Source: Desulfobacterales bacterium (lineage in GTDB: Bacteria > Desulfobacterota > Desulfobacteria > Desulfobacterales > JALSRD01). Taken from it: a stretch of DNA of 54,787 bases. Under the pieces are notes generated by a model. It made no database searches. It was not told the origin of the DNA and was given only the letters and a program-made list of their open reading frames with translations. Every line of letters starts with the position of its first letter. The stretch's first letter is position 1. Location of the stretch: contig JALSRD010000057.1 in assembly GCA_026984935.1 (NCBI GenBank), forward strand, positions 1 through 54,787, in the 5' to 3' direction. Made by a program: the position numbers and the translations under genes. Shown piece by piece: positions 8,505 to 16,501 of the stretch.

Positions 8505-9044
8505 CTACTTGAGCAGCCGGACAATCTGCCAGAACTTTTCCCCTTCGGCCCGCCGCTGCATCTCAAACAGCGCCATTTCCACGCTGGAAATCACAGCGCC
8601 GGCGTCCTGCATGCGCGTAAGCGCCAGCGGTTTGTTGGCGGCGATCCGGCTGGCCACCGCATCGCCGATCACATGCACCAAATACCCCAGTTTCACCAGG
8701 TCGCGGGCGCTTTGATACACACAGACGTGCGCTTCGATGCCGGCAATCAGCACCTGGCGGCGCCCGGTGCGCAACAAAGCCTGCAGGCACGCCGGCTCAT
8801 CGCAGCAGCTGAAATTCACTTTGGAAATGGGCTGCATGTCGGTCAGCAGGCTGCGCACCTCTTCGATGGATCCGCCCAGTTTGTGCGGCATCTGCTCCAG
8901 CCAGATGATGGGCAGGCCCAGGATCTGCGCACTTTTTATCAAGATCTGCAGATTCTTAAACAAAACCGCCTTTTCAGGCATCATCTGGGCAAGATTGCCC
9001 TGCACATCGACGATCATCAGCAGGCTGTCATCTACGGTGAGCAT
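8505..9044 (-). CDS. Isochorismatase-family cysteine hydrolase
   Basis: The protein has 179 residues, with an AGGGGACC ribosome site upstream. The family's catalytic triad is visible: Asp13 in LLMIVDVQGNLA, Lys75 in PISKVNFSCC and Cys108 in IAGIEAHVCVYQSA, with the conserved cis-peptide Gly/Ile-Glu before the cysteine helix. The family includes isochorismatase, nicotinamidase, ureidoacrylate amidohydrolase and YcaC/ISOC-like hydrolases. The short length and AGIEAHVCVYQ context are closest to the YcaC/ISOC group, whose substrates are mostly unknown. No siderophore or NAD genes are nearby. It is probably transcribed with the downstream coiled-coil protein. A diverged 125-bp repeat lies in its leader. 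Confidence 0.85.
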   Translation of the reverse strand: MLTVDDSLLMIVDVQGNLAQMMPEKAVLFKNLQILIKSAQILGLPIIWLEQMPHKLGGSIEEVRSLLTDMQPISKVNFSCCDEPACLQALLRTGRRQVLIAGIEAHVCVYQSARDLVKLGYLVHVIGDAVASRIAANKPLALTRMQDAGAVISSVEMALFEMQRRAEGEKFWQIVRLLK

Positions 9045-9081
9045 GGGGTGGTCCCCTTTTCCGGGCTAGCCCCGGTTTTAC

Positions 9082-9205
9082 TTTTGGTGATTTCGCAAAA
9101 AGTCCAGGCCCAGCTTGTGCAAGCCTTTCCGGGAGCTGCGCGGCGGTGTGCCACATCCCGCAAACGCGCTGTTTCGCTCCTTAAAGGAGGTTGGGATTTT
9201 TAAAC
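9082..9205 (-). repeat. Dispersed intergenic repeat, copy A
   Basis: About 125 bp, similar to 10730-10852. Both copies contain TTTGGTGATTTCGCAAAA at one end, then GCAAGCCT, ATCCCG-x-AAAC, GCTCCTT-x-AA and GGGATTTT in the same order and spacing, with many substitutions between. The copy starts 38 bases upstream of the isochorismatase-like start codon, in the same orientation relative to that gene as copy B has to its gene. No open frame spans it. The remainder of the 277-base gap 9045-9321 holds nothing else I recognise. Confidence 0.7.
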
Positions 9206-9321
9206 ACCGCTTTTCGATGAGAAGGCCTGCAACGCTCGAAAACGACGCTTGACACGTCTGTCACTCTTGGAAGGCCGCCTTTCCAGCACGCTTGGCAACG
9301 CCATCATCGGCCATGTCTTGT

Positions 9322-9669
9322 CTAGCCGCCAAACGCCTTGGTTTCTTCCACCACGAAAGGCGCGCAGCGTACACCCAGGCTCTTTTTTTTCACCCAGATG
9401 CGCGCCATGGCAACGGTTTCCCCCTTTAGGTTGACCAGGCTGGGCAGCTCTTCGGCGTAGGAAATGTCGCGTGCATTGAACTCGAAGTAAAAGGCGCTGG
9501 TGCTGTAGGGATCCGGCACAATGATGACTTTGTGCGCATCGTAGGGATGCTTGCGCGGCGCGCCGGAAAAAGGAACGTGCGTTTTCACCAGCGTGTGCAG
9601 GTCCCGCGGTCGTTTGTAAGCCTGAATCTCGAACTTTTCAGCCAGCTGGGGAAAGGGGGTTTCGGCCAT
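9322..9669 (-). CDS. Small conserved-looking hypothetical protein
   Basis: The protein has 115 residues, beginning MAETPFPQLAEKFEIQAYKR with GAAAGGA upstream. The frame extends 11 codons further without a ribosome site. It is soluble with no signal peptide or membrane segment. It contains a compact block KVIIVPDPYSTSAFYFEFNA followed by SLVNLKGETVAMARIWVKKKS, which suggests a small all-beta/mixed domain. There are no recognised catalytic motifs. It lies 39 bases downstream of the DUF4340 gene and may be the last gene of the ABC operon. I do not assign a function. Confidence 0.7.
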   Translation of the reverse strand: MAETPFPQLAEKFEIQAYKRPRDLHTLVKTHVPFSGAPRKHPYDAHKVIIVPDPYSTSAFYFEFNARDISYAEELPSLVNLKGETVAMARIWVKKKSLGVRCAPFVVEETKAFGG

Positions 9670-9708
9670 GGCGTCGTCCTTTCTCAAAGCGTCTCCAGCC
9701 ACCCGGGG

Positions 9709-10707
9709 TCACTTCCGGGTTTTCTCCGGCTGGATCTTTTTGGGCGTCTTTTTCACGGTCAGGTCGGCGGGCTTGCGCATGATCTTTTCCGCCTGCCATT
9801 TGGACAGCCTGAAAGGGTAGGCACTTCCCGACGACACACCGGCATACTGCCCATTGCCCTTTTTCGGCGGTGCAAACAGGTCCAGGCGGTATTCGCTGTC
9901 CACCGTTTTCAGGCGCACCTCGAAGGCCGGATTCTTGAAATCGGCTTTGGCGCGCTTTTCAATATAGCCATCGCACTGCAATTTGTCCAGCGCAGCCAAC
10001 AGGCGGTCGATCCCGGCCGTATCGGCTCTCTTCCCTTGCGGTCCCAACCAGACCGTACCGTGGCTGCCGGCCGGCGGCGCTTTTTCCCCGGCTCTGGCTT
10101 TTGCCTTTGCGGGCGCCTGGCGCTTAAAAACAGCGGTTTTCCCATCGCGGACCAATGCGATTTCGATGATCCGCTGTTTGTCGAAAGCCAGCACGGTTTT
10201 ATCCCGCAGATCCGCCACCGGCTGGTCAAAACGCTCTCTCAGGTTGCCCTGGGCATGGTACACGCGTTCATCCCCCTTGAGCCGCACAAAGGTATGGATG
10301 AACGACGATGCCACCTTGCCCACATCGAACTGACGCAGCAGCTTGTTTTTGTCCGACCACGCCCGCACCGTGATCTTGTGGCCGTCATCCAGGTCGTAGT
10401 GCCGGTACTGGCCGGCTTCGGAAACCAGGGCGGTCAGTTTCAGCTTTCCCACGGCATCCAGTATCTGCCCGATTTTCTGTTTATCGACCCTGTAACCCTG
10501 GGGTAAAATCTGCCAGTAGGATCCTTTTTTTTTCAGCGTCACCTCCTTTTTGGGCGTCTTGATCACGATTTTTCCGATCCGCCCCCCTGAAACCTGCGCC
10601 AGAACCGGCAGGCGGTAATGCGTGCGGTCGCGCTGGTGCAGCACCAGATAGGCCGAAAGCACCACGATCAGCACCGCGAGAATGGCATACTCTTTCCTGA
10701 TCTTCAT
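9709..10707 (-). CDS. DUF4340-domain membrane-anchored protein of the Gld-type ABC operon
   Basis: The protein has 332 residues. A short basic start is followed by one hydrophobic segment at residues 8-24 (YAILAVLIVVLSAYLVL), then a large periplasmic region. The opening of that region (GGRIGKIVIKTPKKEVTLKKKG, SYWQI, a VDKQKIGQILDAVGKL block) is the signature layout of DUF4340, in which repeats of a beta-rich module resemble a substrate-presenting platform. The C-terminus is basic and Lys-rich. DUF4340 proteins are routinely encoded downstream of an ABC ATPase, an ABC-2 permease and a GldG-like protein, as here. The substrate is unknown. Repeat copy B separates it from the GldG-like gene, so it may have its own leader. 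Confidence 0.85.
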   Translation of the reverse strand: MKIRKEYAILAVLIVVLSAYLVLHQRDRTHYRLPVLAQVSGGRIGKIVIKTPKKEVTLKKKGSYWQILPQGYRVDKQKIGQILDAVGKLKLTALVSEAGQYRHYDLDDGHKITVRAWSDKNKLLRQFDVGKVASSFIHTFVRLKGDERVYHAQGNLRERFDQPVADLRDKTVLAFDKQRIIEIALVRDGKTAVFKRQAPAKAKARAGEKAPPAGSHGTVWLGPQGKRADTAGIDRLLAALDKLQCDGYIEKRAKADFKNPAFEVRLKTVDSEYRLDLFAPPKKGNGQYAGVSSGSAYPFRLSKWQAEKIMRKPADLTVKKTPKKIQPEKTRK

Positions 10708-10729
10708 GGCTTTCCCTTAAAGTTTGGTG

Positions 10730-10852
10730 ATTTCGCAAAAGTTCGGACTCCCCGCCTCAGCAAGCCTCTTTGGCACTTGTGCACCGTTGCGCCGAATCCC
10801 GAAAACATTGTCGTTTGGCTCCTTTAAACAGCCTGGGATTTTCAACGTTCAC
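10730..10852 (-). repeat. Dispersed intergenic repeat, copy B
   Basis: The partner of copy A at 9082-9205, sharing TTTGGTGATTTCGCAAAA and four further conserved blocks in order. It sits 23 bases before the DUF4340 start codon, between two genes of the same operon. On the leftward mRNA it would read ...TTTTGCGAAATCACCAAA just ahead of the ribosome site. I recall similar TTTTTGCGA..CATCA repeats between genes in Desulfobacteria, but cannot check this. Confidence 0.7.
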
Positions 10853-10916
10853 GCATGCACTGCGCATTTTACCGAAAAGTCTTGAAATGCGTTCGAAACC
10901 GACTTTTTAGGTGTCT

Positions 10917-13163
10917 TCAAGTTTGTTGAAACATCTTGCGAATACGTTTCTTGCGGGCGTGTCGCCGGCTCCAGACCAAAAGTCCGCACAGCGATACCAG
11001 CAGCGGCAGCCCCGCGATGTTGAAAACCTTGATGGCGGTCTTTTCCGCCGCATCGGTTTCCGCCAGCGGGTTGAACCGCTGTACCTTGCTACGCAGGCGC
11101 GCAACACCGGTGCGGTGGTTCAAATCGTCCAGCAGATTCATCAGGAAAATGGCGTTGGGCGCCCTTCCCTGCTCGTCGATGAGCGCATCGCGCAACATTT
11201 CCGACGAGCCCACGATGAAGATGCGCCCGGGTTTTCCTTTCGCCAAAAACGGTGTGGAGCTCTTTATCTGCGCTGTTGCTGCCTTGCCAGGCGCACTTTT
11301 GTTTTTGCCTTTCTGCGCACCACCGGCGATCGGCTTCTCTTTGTGCGACACTTCGGATGACCCTTTTTTGGAAGATCCGTTTTTGTCCCCGGGCGTTTTT
11401 CGTTTAACCACTTTCTGCGGCAGGGTTTTGCCGGCAAAATAGCTGGTAAACCGTCCCTTGAGCAGATAGGCCAGCGCATAACTGTGCAGCTTGGCGGCAT
11501 GCGGCGGCTGCAGAAACATGGGGTTCAGCCTTATGGGGGCGTGCATCTCCCAGGATTTCGCCGAGGATGCAAACAGGCGATAGGCTTTCAAACCGCTCTT
11601 TTTCACATGCCCGCGGTCCAGCACAACGGGCGAAGCCCTGAGTGCCACCAGTGCGTTGATATTTTTCATAAAGGGCAATGCGTGGTTGATATTCTTTTTC
11701 TTGATCAGCGGTGCGAAGTAGATTTTGCGTTCCCCGCCGCCAAACTGCTTGTCGACACGCTGCTTGAAGCAGTTTTCATCCAATACGTAGCTGCGGCTGA
11801 CCTTTACCCCGTAGTGCGCCAGCAGTTTTTCCAAGCCGCTGTCGACGGGCAGGTAACCGGCGCCGCCCATGCCCATCTGCGGAGAGCGGACCTCTTTGAA
11901 GGCATCCAGAAAAACCGCCAGGTTTTTGCCCTGCATCAGGAACTGGTCGATCTGCAAAAGCTCGTAGTCCGAAAATTTTTCCGTCGGACGCGCAATGACC
12001 AGGCAATCCAGGCTGTCGGGCACACCGTCTGCCGGCTTGATGTCTTTGATACTGTATGTCTGTGAAATCAACCGACGGGCATTGCGCACATCGTCAGGCT
12101 GGCGGCCGGCAACAGCCGGGAGGTTGCTTCCCGAAACGTTGAGCGTGCCGTGGCCCGCCACAAAACCGATGGAAGCATTGATGTCGATCAACGCCGCCAG
12201 GTGGTCGGCCAGCATATCAGGCATGCGCTTGAGATCCGCCAGGACGTACTGGGTGCCGATAATCGGCACCTGGTATACCTGCAGCAGCGGGATACTGATC
12301 GCCTTCTGGCCGTATGTCATCACCAGACCGATAGCCCCGCTGCCGGCCTTGATACGGCCGTTTTTCAGATCCGGCCAGCTGAGCTGCACCAGGTTGTGCT
12401 TTTTGATGGCGGACATGGCCGTGGCATCCCGGCTGGGATCGATGTAGGAGAAGGTCAGCTTGCCGTAATTCTTGGCGCTTACCTTTTCCACGATGGTTTT
12501 GAGCTGCTGCGGCAAATCGAACAGGTTCTTCAGGCGCAAAAGCGGCGCTACGGGACGTAGAGAGCTGGAGAGGTAGAGCGTTACCCTGGCCGGCGCGGAC
12601 ATGCTCAGCAGCCGGCTGATCTTGCGGTTGAGTTTCTGCATGGCAGTGGTCAGCTTGTACTCCAGGCCGTCGACGGTGGTAAGCGACGGAATCTTTTCAA
12701 TCACATCCCCCTGGATGAGCACCAGACCCATATAGGCCTGCTTGAACTTGACCTCATCTTTTTCGATCACCTGGATCTGGATGGGCAAGACACCGTAGTC
12801 GCGGGCCATTTTCTGGTTAGCGCGCACCGTGGGCGACAGCGCACCGTTTTCCGAACTGACATCGTAAAAACGGTAGTTGAAATATTTTCCGGCATAAATG
12901 CCGTACTCTTCCAGCAGGTCCTGCAGGTAGCGTTCGATGCTGTTGTATGGCGCAGGGAGACCGTGGCTGAAAAAAACATCGATGGTCAACGGTTCGGAAA
13001 GCTGCTGCACGACGCTGCGGCTCACAGGCGACAGCGAGTACATGCGGTTGCCCGTCAGGTCGATTCTGAAAAAAAGCGTCATGCCTGCCAGATTCAAGAG
13101 CACGATCACGACGATGTACATCAGAAACTTGACGTACTTCCCGGATCTTTTTTTTGCGTCCAT
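10917..13163 (-). CDS. GldG-like ABC transporter auxiliary protein
   Basis: The protein has 748 residues from MDAKKRSGKYVKF, with AAAGGAGA upstream. An N-terminal membrane segment is at about 10-35 (MYIVVIVLLNLAGMTLFF), followed by the family signature DLTGNRMYSLSPVSRSVVQQL. A long periplasmic region follows with an IFT52/GldG-type fold (DIFFSHGLPAPYNSIERYLQDLL is typical; a GHGTLNVSGSN loop and DCLVIARPTEKFSDYEL lie further on), then a Lys/Gly/Ser-rich insert near residues 590-640. A C-terminal membrane segment (PLLVSLCGLLVWSRR) and a basic tail end the protein. Such proteins accompany ABC-2 exporters; GldG is needed for gliding in Bacteroidetes, but homologues occur in many non-gliders and the cargo is unknown. 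The low-complexity insert is lineage-specific. Start and stop are clear. Confidence 0.9.
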   Translation of the reverse strand: MDAKKRSGKYVKFLMYIVVIVLLNLAGMTLFFRIDLTGNRMYSLSPVSRSVVQQLSEPLTIDVFFSHGLPAPYNSIERYLQDLLEEYGIYAGKYFNYRFYDVSSENGALSPTVRANQKMARDYGVLPIQIQVIEKDEVKFKQAYMGLVLIQGDVIEKIPSLTTVDGLEYKLTTAMQKLNRKISRLLSMSAPARVTLYLSSSLRPVAPLLRLKNLFDLPQQLKTIVEKVSAKNYGKLTFSYIDPSRDATAMSAIKKHNLVQLSWPDLKNGRIKAGSGAIGLVMTYGQKAISIPLLQVYQVPIIGTQYVLADLKRMPDMLADHLAALIDINASIGFVAGHGTLNVSGSNLPAVAGRQPDDVRNARRLISQTYSIKDIKPADGVPDSLDCLVIARPTEKFSDYELLQIDQFLMQGKNLAVFLDAFKEVRSPQMGMGGAGYLPVDSGLEKLLAHYGVKVSRSYVLDENCFKQRVDKQFGGGERKIYFAPLIKKKNINHALPFMKNINALVALRASPVVLDRGHVKKSGLKAYRLFASSAKSWEMHAPIRLNPMFLQPPHAAKLHSYALAYLLKGRFTSYFAGKTLPQKVVKRKTPGDKNGSSKKGSSEVSHKEKPIAGGAQKGKNKSAPGKAATAQIKSSTPFLAKGKPGRIFIVGSSEMLRDALIDEQGRAPNAIFLMNLLDDLNHRTGVARLRSKVQRFNPLAETDAAEKTAIKVFNIAGLPLLVSLCGLLVWSRRHARKKRIRKMFQQT

Positions 13164-13250
13164 ACGGTCTCCTTTGAATTTCAGCAGCACCGGCAGGTTT
13201 GCCGTGTCGTCTTTTCTGTATCCCGTCCGTCTCGCCGGTCAGCCGTGCCT

Positions 13251-13955
13251 TCAGTACTTTTCCTGCATCACCAGCTGCGCCCCGTACAAGCCCAGGAAAC
13301 CCACGCTTAAAAAATAGAGCAGATCCCGCGAATCGATAATACCCTTGGAAATATTTTTAAAATGCGCGCCGCAGGCCAGGTAGTTCAGTACGCCGGCCAG
13401 GGAGTCGGGCAGGAAAAAGAGGATGCGGTCCAGCAGCGTTAGGCCGAAGCAGATGATCGTGGCCACGATGAAGGCAATGATCTGGTTGCGCGTCAGGCAG
13501 GATGCGAACAGTCCGATGGCGGCAAAGGCGGCGCCCAGCAAAAGCGCGCCCAGGTAACCGCCGGCCACCGGACCCCAGTCGACACCGCCGAGCAGTGCGA
13601 CGGTGACCGGGTAGGCCAGCGTCGGAATCAGCATGGCGCAGACCATGCCCAGGGCCGCGAGAAATTTTCCCACGATCACCTGGCGCAGCGACACCGGCAG
13701 TGTCAGCAGGATTTCATAGGAACCGCTGTGCATTTCTTCGGCAATCAGCCGCATGGTGATCGCCGGCACAACGAAAGAAAACACCAGCGGCAGCAGTGCG
13801 AAAAAGTTGCGCAGATCCGCCTGGTTGAAAATGAAAAAAGTCGAAAAGAAAAACCACCCGGTGATCAGCAGGAAAATGGAAATTACGATATAGGCAATGG
13901 GCGAAAAAAAATAGCTCTTCATTTCCCGGCTGAAAACATACAGCGTGGCGCGCAT
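13251..13955 (-). CDS. ABC-2 type permease (GldF-like)
   Basis: The protein has 234 residues and six predicted membrane helices (for example IAYIVISIFLLITGWFFFST, ALLPLVFSFVVPAITMRLI, FIVATIICFGLTLLDRILFF). The amphipathic MRATLYVFSREMKSYFFSPI start and the SGSYEILLTLPVSLRQVIVGKF loop after helix 2 are typical of the GldF/NosY type of ABC-2 permease, with the EELLTLP-like contact site for the ATPase. It begins 1 base after the ATPase stop. It would form the transmembrane half of an exporter with that ATPase, probably as a dimer. Confidence 0.93.
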   Translation of the reverse strand: MRATLYVFSREMKSYFFSPIAYIVISIFLLITGWFFFSTFFIFNQADLRNFFALLPLVFSFVVPAITMRLIAEEMHSGSYEILLTLPVSLRQVIVGKFLAALGMVCAMLIPTLAYPVTVALLGGVDWGPVAGGYLGALLLGAAFAAIGLFASCLTRNQIIAFIVATIICFGLTLLDRILFFLPDSLAGVLNYLACGAHFKNISKGIIDSRDLLYFLSVGFLGLYGAQLVMQEKY

Positions 13956-13956
13956 C

Positions 13957-14889
13957 TTAATTCTCCTGTGTCAGCTGCCGGAAAATATTTTCCAGCGTCT
14001 GCGTTTGCTGGCAAAACTCCAGCAGAATCCAGTCCTGTGCCTTGATGGCTTGGTAAATCCGGGCGCGCAGGTCACGGTCCGGGGCCGTTGTGATTTTCAG
14101 ATCCACCTGGCCGGCGTGCTCCCGGACTTCCATCACCCGGACGCCGTCAATGGCCTGCAATGTATCTTGGACCGTCGCCGGCGCATCGGTTTCGAGTGTG
14201 ATGTGTATGGTCTTTTCGCCGCCGGTTTTCTGCTTTAGATCCTCGGTGGCGCCATCGGCCACGATGCGCCCCTGGTGGATGATCACGATGCGGTCACAGG
14301 TGGCCTCGGCTTCACTGAGGATGTGGGTGGACAAAATCACGGTTTTCTGACGCCCGATCTCGCGGATGATCTCACGGATCTCGACGATCTGGTTGGGATC
14401 TAAGCCGGACGTGGGTTCGTCCAGCACCAGGATTTCAGGGTCACTCATCATGGCATGCGCCAGCCCCACGCGCTGCTTGTAGCCTTTGGAAATTTCGGCG
14501 ATGGGTTTGTGCATCACCTCGGCCAGTCCGCAAAGCGCGGACAGCTCTACAATTCTCTGATGTACCTTAACGCCTTGCAGTCCACGCATATGTGCCACGT
14601 ATGCCAGATAGTCATAGACCAGCATGTCCGCATACAAGGGGGCGGCTTCGGGCAGGTAGCCGAGCAGCCTGCGGATCTTGAGCGCATGTTCCTCGATACG
14701 GTAGTCTTTTACCGCGATGCTGCCTGCCGTGGGCTGCAAGAAACCGGTAAGCATGCGCAGTGTAGTGGTTTTGCCCGCTCCGTTGGGCCCCAGCAGCCCC
14801 ATGACCTCTCCACGGGCCACATCGAAGCTGATGCCGTCCACGGCACACATGTCATGATAATACTTGGTCAGCGATGCCACATGAATCAT
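13957..14889 (-). CDS. ABC transporter ATP-binding protein (GldA-like)
   Basis: The protein has 310 residues with a GAGGAG ribosome site. It has Walker A LLGPNGAGKTTTLRM, Q-loop near LGYLPEAAPLYADM, the signature ISKGYKQRVGLAHAM (a KGYKQR variant of LSGGQ common in this subfamily), Walker B PEILVLDEPTSGLDP, and the H-loop in VILSTHILSEAEATCDR. A C-terminal domain of about 90 residues follows, as in GldA and NatA-like exporters. It is the first gene of the leftward operon and powers the permease encoded next. The operon promoter must lie in the 14890-15020 gap, where I see no clear consensus. Confidence 0.94.
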   Translation of the reverse strand: MIHVASLTKYYHDMCAVDGISFDVARGEVMGLLGPNGAGKTTTLRMLTGFLQPTAGSIAVKDYRIEEHALKIRRLLGYLPEAAPLYADMLVYDYLAYVAHMRGLQGVKVHQRIVELSALCGLAEVMHKPIAEISKGYKQRVGLAHAMMSDPEILVLDEPTSGLDPNQIVEIREIIREIGRQKTVILSTHILSEAEATCDRIVIIHQGRIVADGATEDLKQKTGGEKTIHITLETDAPATVQDTLQAIDGVRVMEVREHAGQVDLKITTAPDRDLRARIYQAIKAQDWILLEFCQQTQTLENIFRQLTQEN

Positions 14890-15022
14890 CGGTTTTCTCC
14901 TCGTTATAACCTGGGCTTGGACCTGGGCCCATGCCGGGCAGGGGGAAATTCTTAGACCAATTGCGCGGGCTTGTCAAATCCAAATCCTGCCCCGCCGCGC
15001 GGTCCGCGGCCGTTGAAACACC

Positions 15023-15051
15023 TTGACAGACAGGGCCGGGGAAGCTATAGA
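15023..15051 (+). promoter_or_regulatory. Sigma-70 promoter for the riboswitch-HU transcript
   Basis: TTGACA (15023-15028), 17-base spacer, TATAGA (15046-15051). The expected start point near 15058 falls exactly at the first base pair of the riboswitch P1 stem at 15059, which supports both assignments. Confidence 0.8.
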
Positions 15052-15058
15052 TAAAATC

Positions 15059-15157
15059 CAATAGAAAAGGGCAAACCACTTGAAAGGGTGGGGCGCAAAG
15101 CCACTGGTCGCTGCTTGCGCACAAGCGTGCAATGGGTGACGGCAGGGCTGCCTATTG
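15059..15157 (+). promoter_or_regulatory. GEMM-I cyclic-di-GMP riboswitch
   Basis: All parts of the GEMM-I aptamer are present. P1 is CAATAG (15059-15064) pairing with CTATTG (15152-15157). The AAAAGGGCAAACC core is followed by a P2 hairpin CCACTT-GAAA-GGGTGG with the GAAA tetraloop at 15082-15085. The GGCGCAAAGCC segment is at 15092-15102. A P3 hairpin with internal ACAAGCGTGCAATGGG ends in GGCAGGGCTGCC. The third G of AGGGC (equivalent to G20 of the Vibrio Vc2 aptamer) is G, which predicts c-di-GMP rather than cGAMP binding. Downstream, CGGGCC (15182-15187) can pair with GGCCCG (15241-15246), which overlaps the ribosome-binding region of the HU gene, so a translational switch is possible. 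No convincing terminator hairpin with T-run is seen. Confidence 0.92.
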
Positions 15158-15248
15158 ACACTTCCTTCCATGTTTTCCAGGCGGGCCACCCTGCGCTTCC
15201 AAACGCCAACCTGCCCTGCAATCTTTTCAAACCAAAGGAGGGCCCGGC

Positions 15249-15518
15249 ATGAACAAGACAGATTTAGTTGCAAAGGTCGCCGATGTGGTCTTGAGCAAAA
15301 ACGAAGCCCGTGCCGCCGTGGAGTGCATGCTGTCATCCATCGGCGACGCCCTGGCGCGCGGCGAAACCGTCACGCTGTTGGGATTCGGCACCTTCAAAGT
15401 TGCGCAGCGCAAGGAGCGCAGGGGCCGAAACCCGCTTACCGGCGAGGAATTACGCATCCCGGCCCGCAACATTCCCAAATTCGTTCCGGGAAAAGCGCTG
15501 AAGGCGCAAGTCCGGTAA
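15249..15518 (+). CDS. HU-family DNA-binding protein
   Basis: The protein has 89 residues, the standard HU/IHF size, with a strong AAAGGAGG ribosome site. The helical N-terminal half (MNKTDLVAKVADVVLSKNEA) is followed by the family block VTLLGFGTFKVAQRKERRGR. The DNA-binding arm motif is GRNPLTGEELRIPARNIPKF, with the intercalating proline in RNPLTG and the second arm strand after it. The protein bends and compacts DNA as a dimer. It sits 91 bases downstream of the c-di-GMP riboswitch and is the nearest gene on that transcript, so its expression is probably governed by c-di-GMP. Whether it is HU or an IHF-like subunit cannot be settled, but the arm sequence favours HU. Confidence 0.95.
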   Translation: MNKTDLVAKVADVVLSKNEARAAVECMLSSIGDALARGETVTLLGFGTFKVAQRKERRGRNPLTGEELRIPARNIPKFVPGKALKAQVR

Positions 15519-15796
15519 AGGCGTCATGCTTTTCGTTTTTTGTTACACCCGCTGACAATTTTTCGTCGTCAAAACCAACGGCGCGCCCATATTTTTCTTA
15601 CGCAGGAACCATCTTTGCTGCCGATATCGTCTGTAATCACGGCCGCCTGGATATCTGCCGAACGGTTGCTCCATCCGAACGCATCCTAAAACATCCGGAT
15701 CTGGTATATGTCTTGCAAGTATTCGGTTTCAAAGGATGGCGGCAGGGGAAAACGCCGGCCTCCGGTTGATCCAACCTTCAGGAATCGGAGCAAAGA

Positions 15797-16225
15797 ATGG
15801 GGACGCCACAACATTGCGAAGAACTGGACCATCAGCTCGATCTTTTCCGGCAGAGAATCGAACTGTTGCAGGACTGCTGCCCCAGGCCGCAGACGGTGGC
15901 CAATGCGCCCGCGGAAAAGGATCTTGAGATGGCGTCCTTTTCCGCGCCCGCCGACCGGCTGGCCTCGGCACTGCTGGCCGGCATGCCCGACGCAGTGCCG
16001 CAAAGGGACCTGTACAGAGCGCTGGAAACCGCCGGTGCCCTGTGCCACCAGCTCAATCAACCCATTCAGTGCATTTCCGGATACGCCGAACTGCTGATGA
16101 TGGACATGGACAAGGCGCATCCGGCTTACGACAAGCTGGAGCAGATCAGCACACAAGTGGACCGGGTGTCCGAGATCGTTCGCAACATCATGGAGCTTAT
16201 CCGCAACAACATCGGCAGGCGGTGA
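15797..16225 (+). CDS. Stand-alone histidine-kinase dimerisation (HisKA) domain protein
   Basis: The protein has 142 residues, with GGAG at 15787-15790. The N-terminal 60 residues form a short coiled region (HQLDLFRQRIELLQDCC) and a linker. Residues 70-140 are a HisKA phosphoacceptor domain: His84 lies in ALCHQLNQPIQCISGYAELL (an H-x-x-N-Q-P H-box), and a second helix DKLEQISTQVDRVSEIVRNI completes the hairpin. The protein stops there. The N, G1, F and G2 boxes of the ATPase domain are absent, and neither a sensor nor a receiver domain is present. It could be a phosphotransfer partner, a decoy dimer for a full kinase or a structural module. It is 278 bases from the HU gene and may share its transcript. 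Function is not known. Confidence 0.75.
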   Translation: MGTPQHCEELDHQLDLFRQRIELLQDCCPRPQTVANAPAEKDLEMASFSAPADRLASALLAGMPDAVPQRDLYRALETAGALCHQLNQPIQCISGYAELLMMDMDKAHPAYDKLEQISTQVDRVSEIVRNIMELIRNNIGRR

Positions 16226-16501
16226 TTTCCGTCGGCACCGGCACCCGGTAATTTCCAGATCCCGGAGGAGATGCTGCGACTTCAACCAAAATCATGGCAA
16301 ACGGTCACCGGTAAAGCCCGCTTTGCTTGACCGGAAGCGTCTCATCTGCTTTCAAAGGCCCCCACAAAATCTAAACTGCGTAAAGCGGTCCAGTCTGTCG
16401 GCAAGATCCGTAAAAAACGGTTGGCGCCGGGGGTGTTCGCCTGGCATCCGGCGCGCGTTTTGCAGGCGTGGGCCGCCGCAGGGCTGATGCCGTAAGCCCC
16501 T

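Noticed and set aside
14974-15336. 120-codon leftward frame over the riboswitch
   Set aside because: It is antisense to the aptamer and HU start, which are strongly supported.
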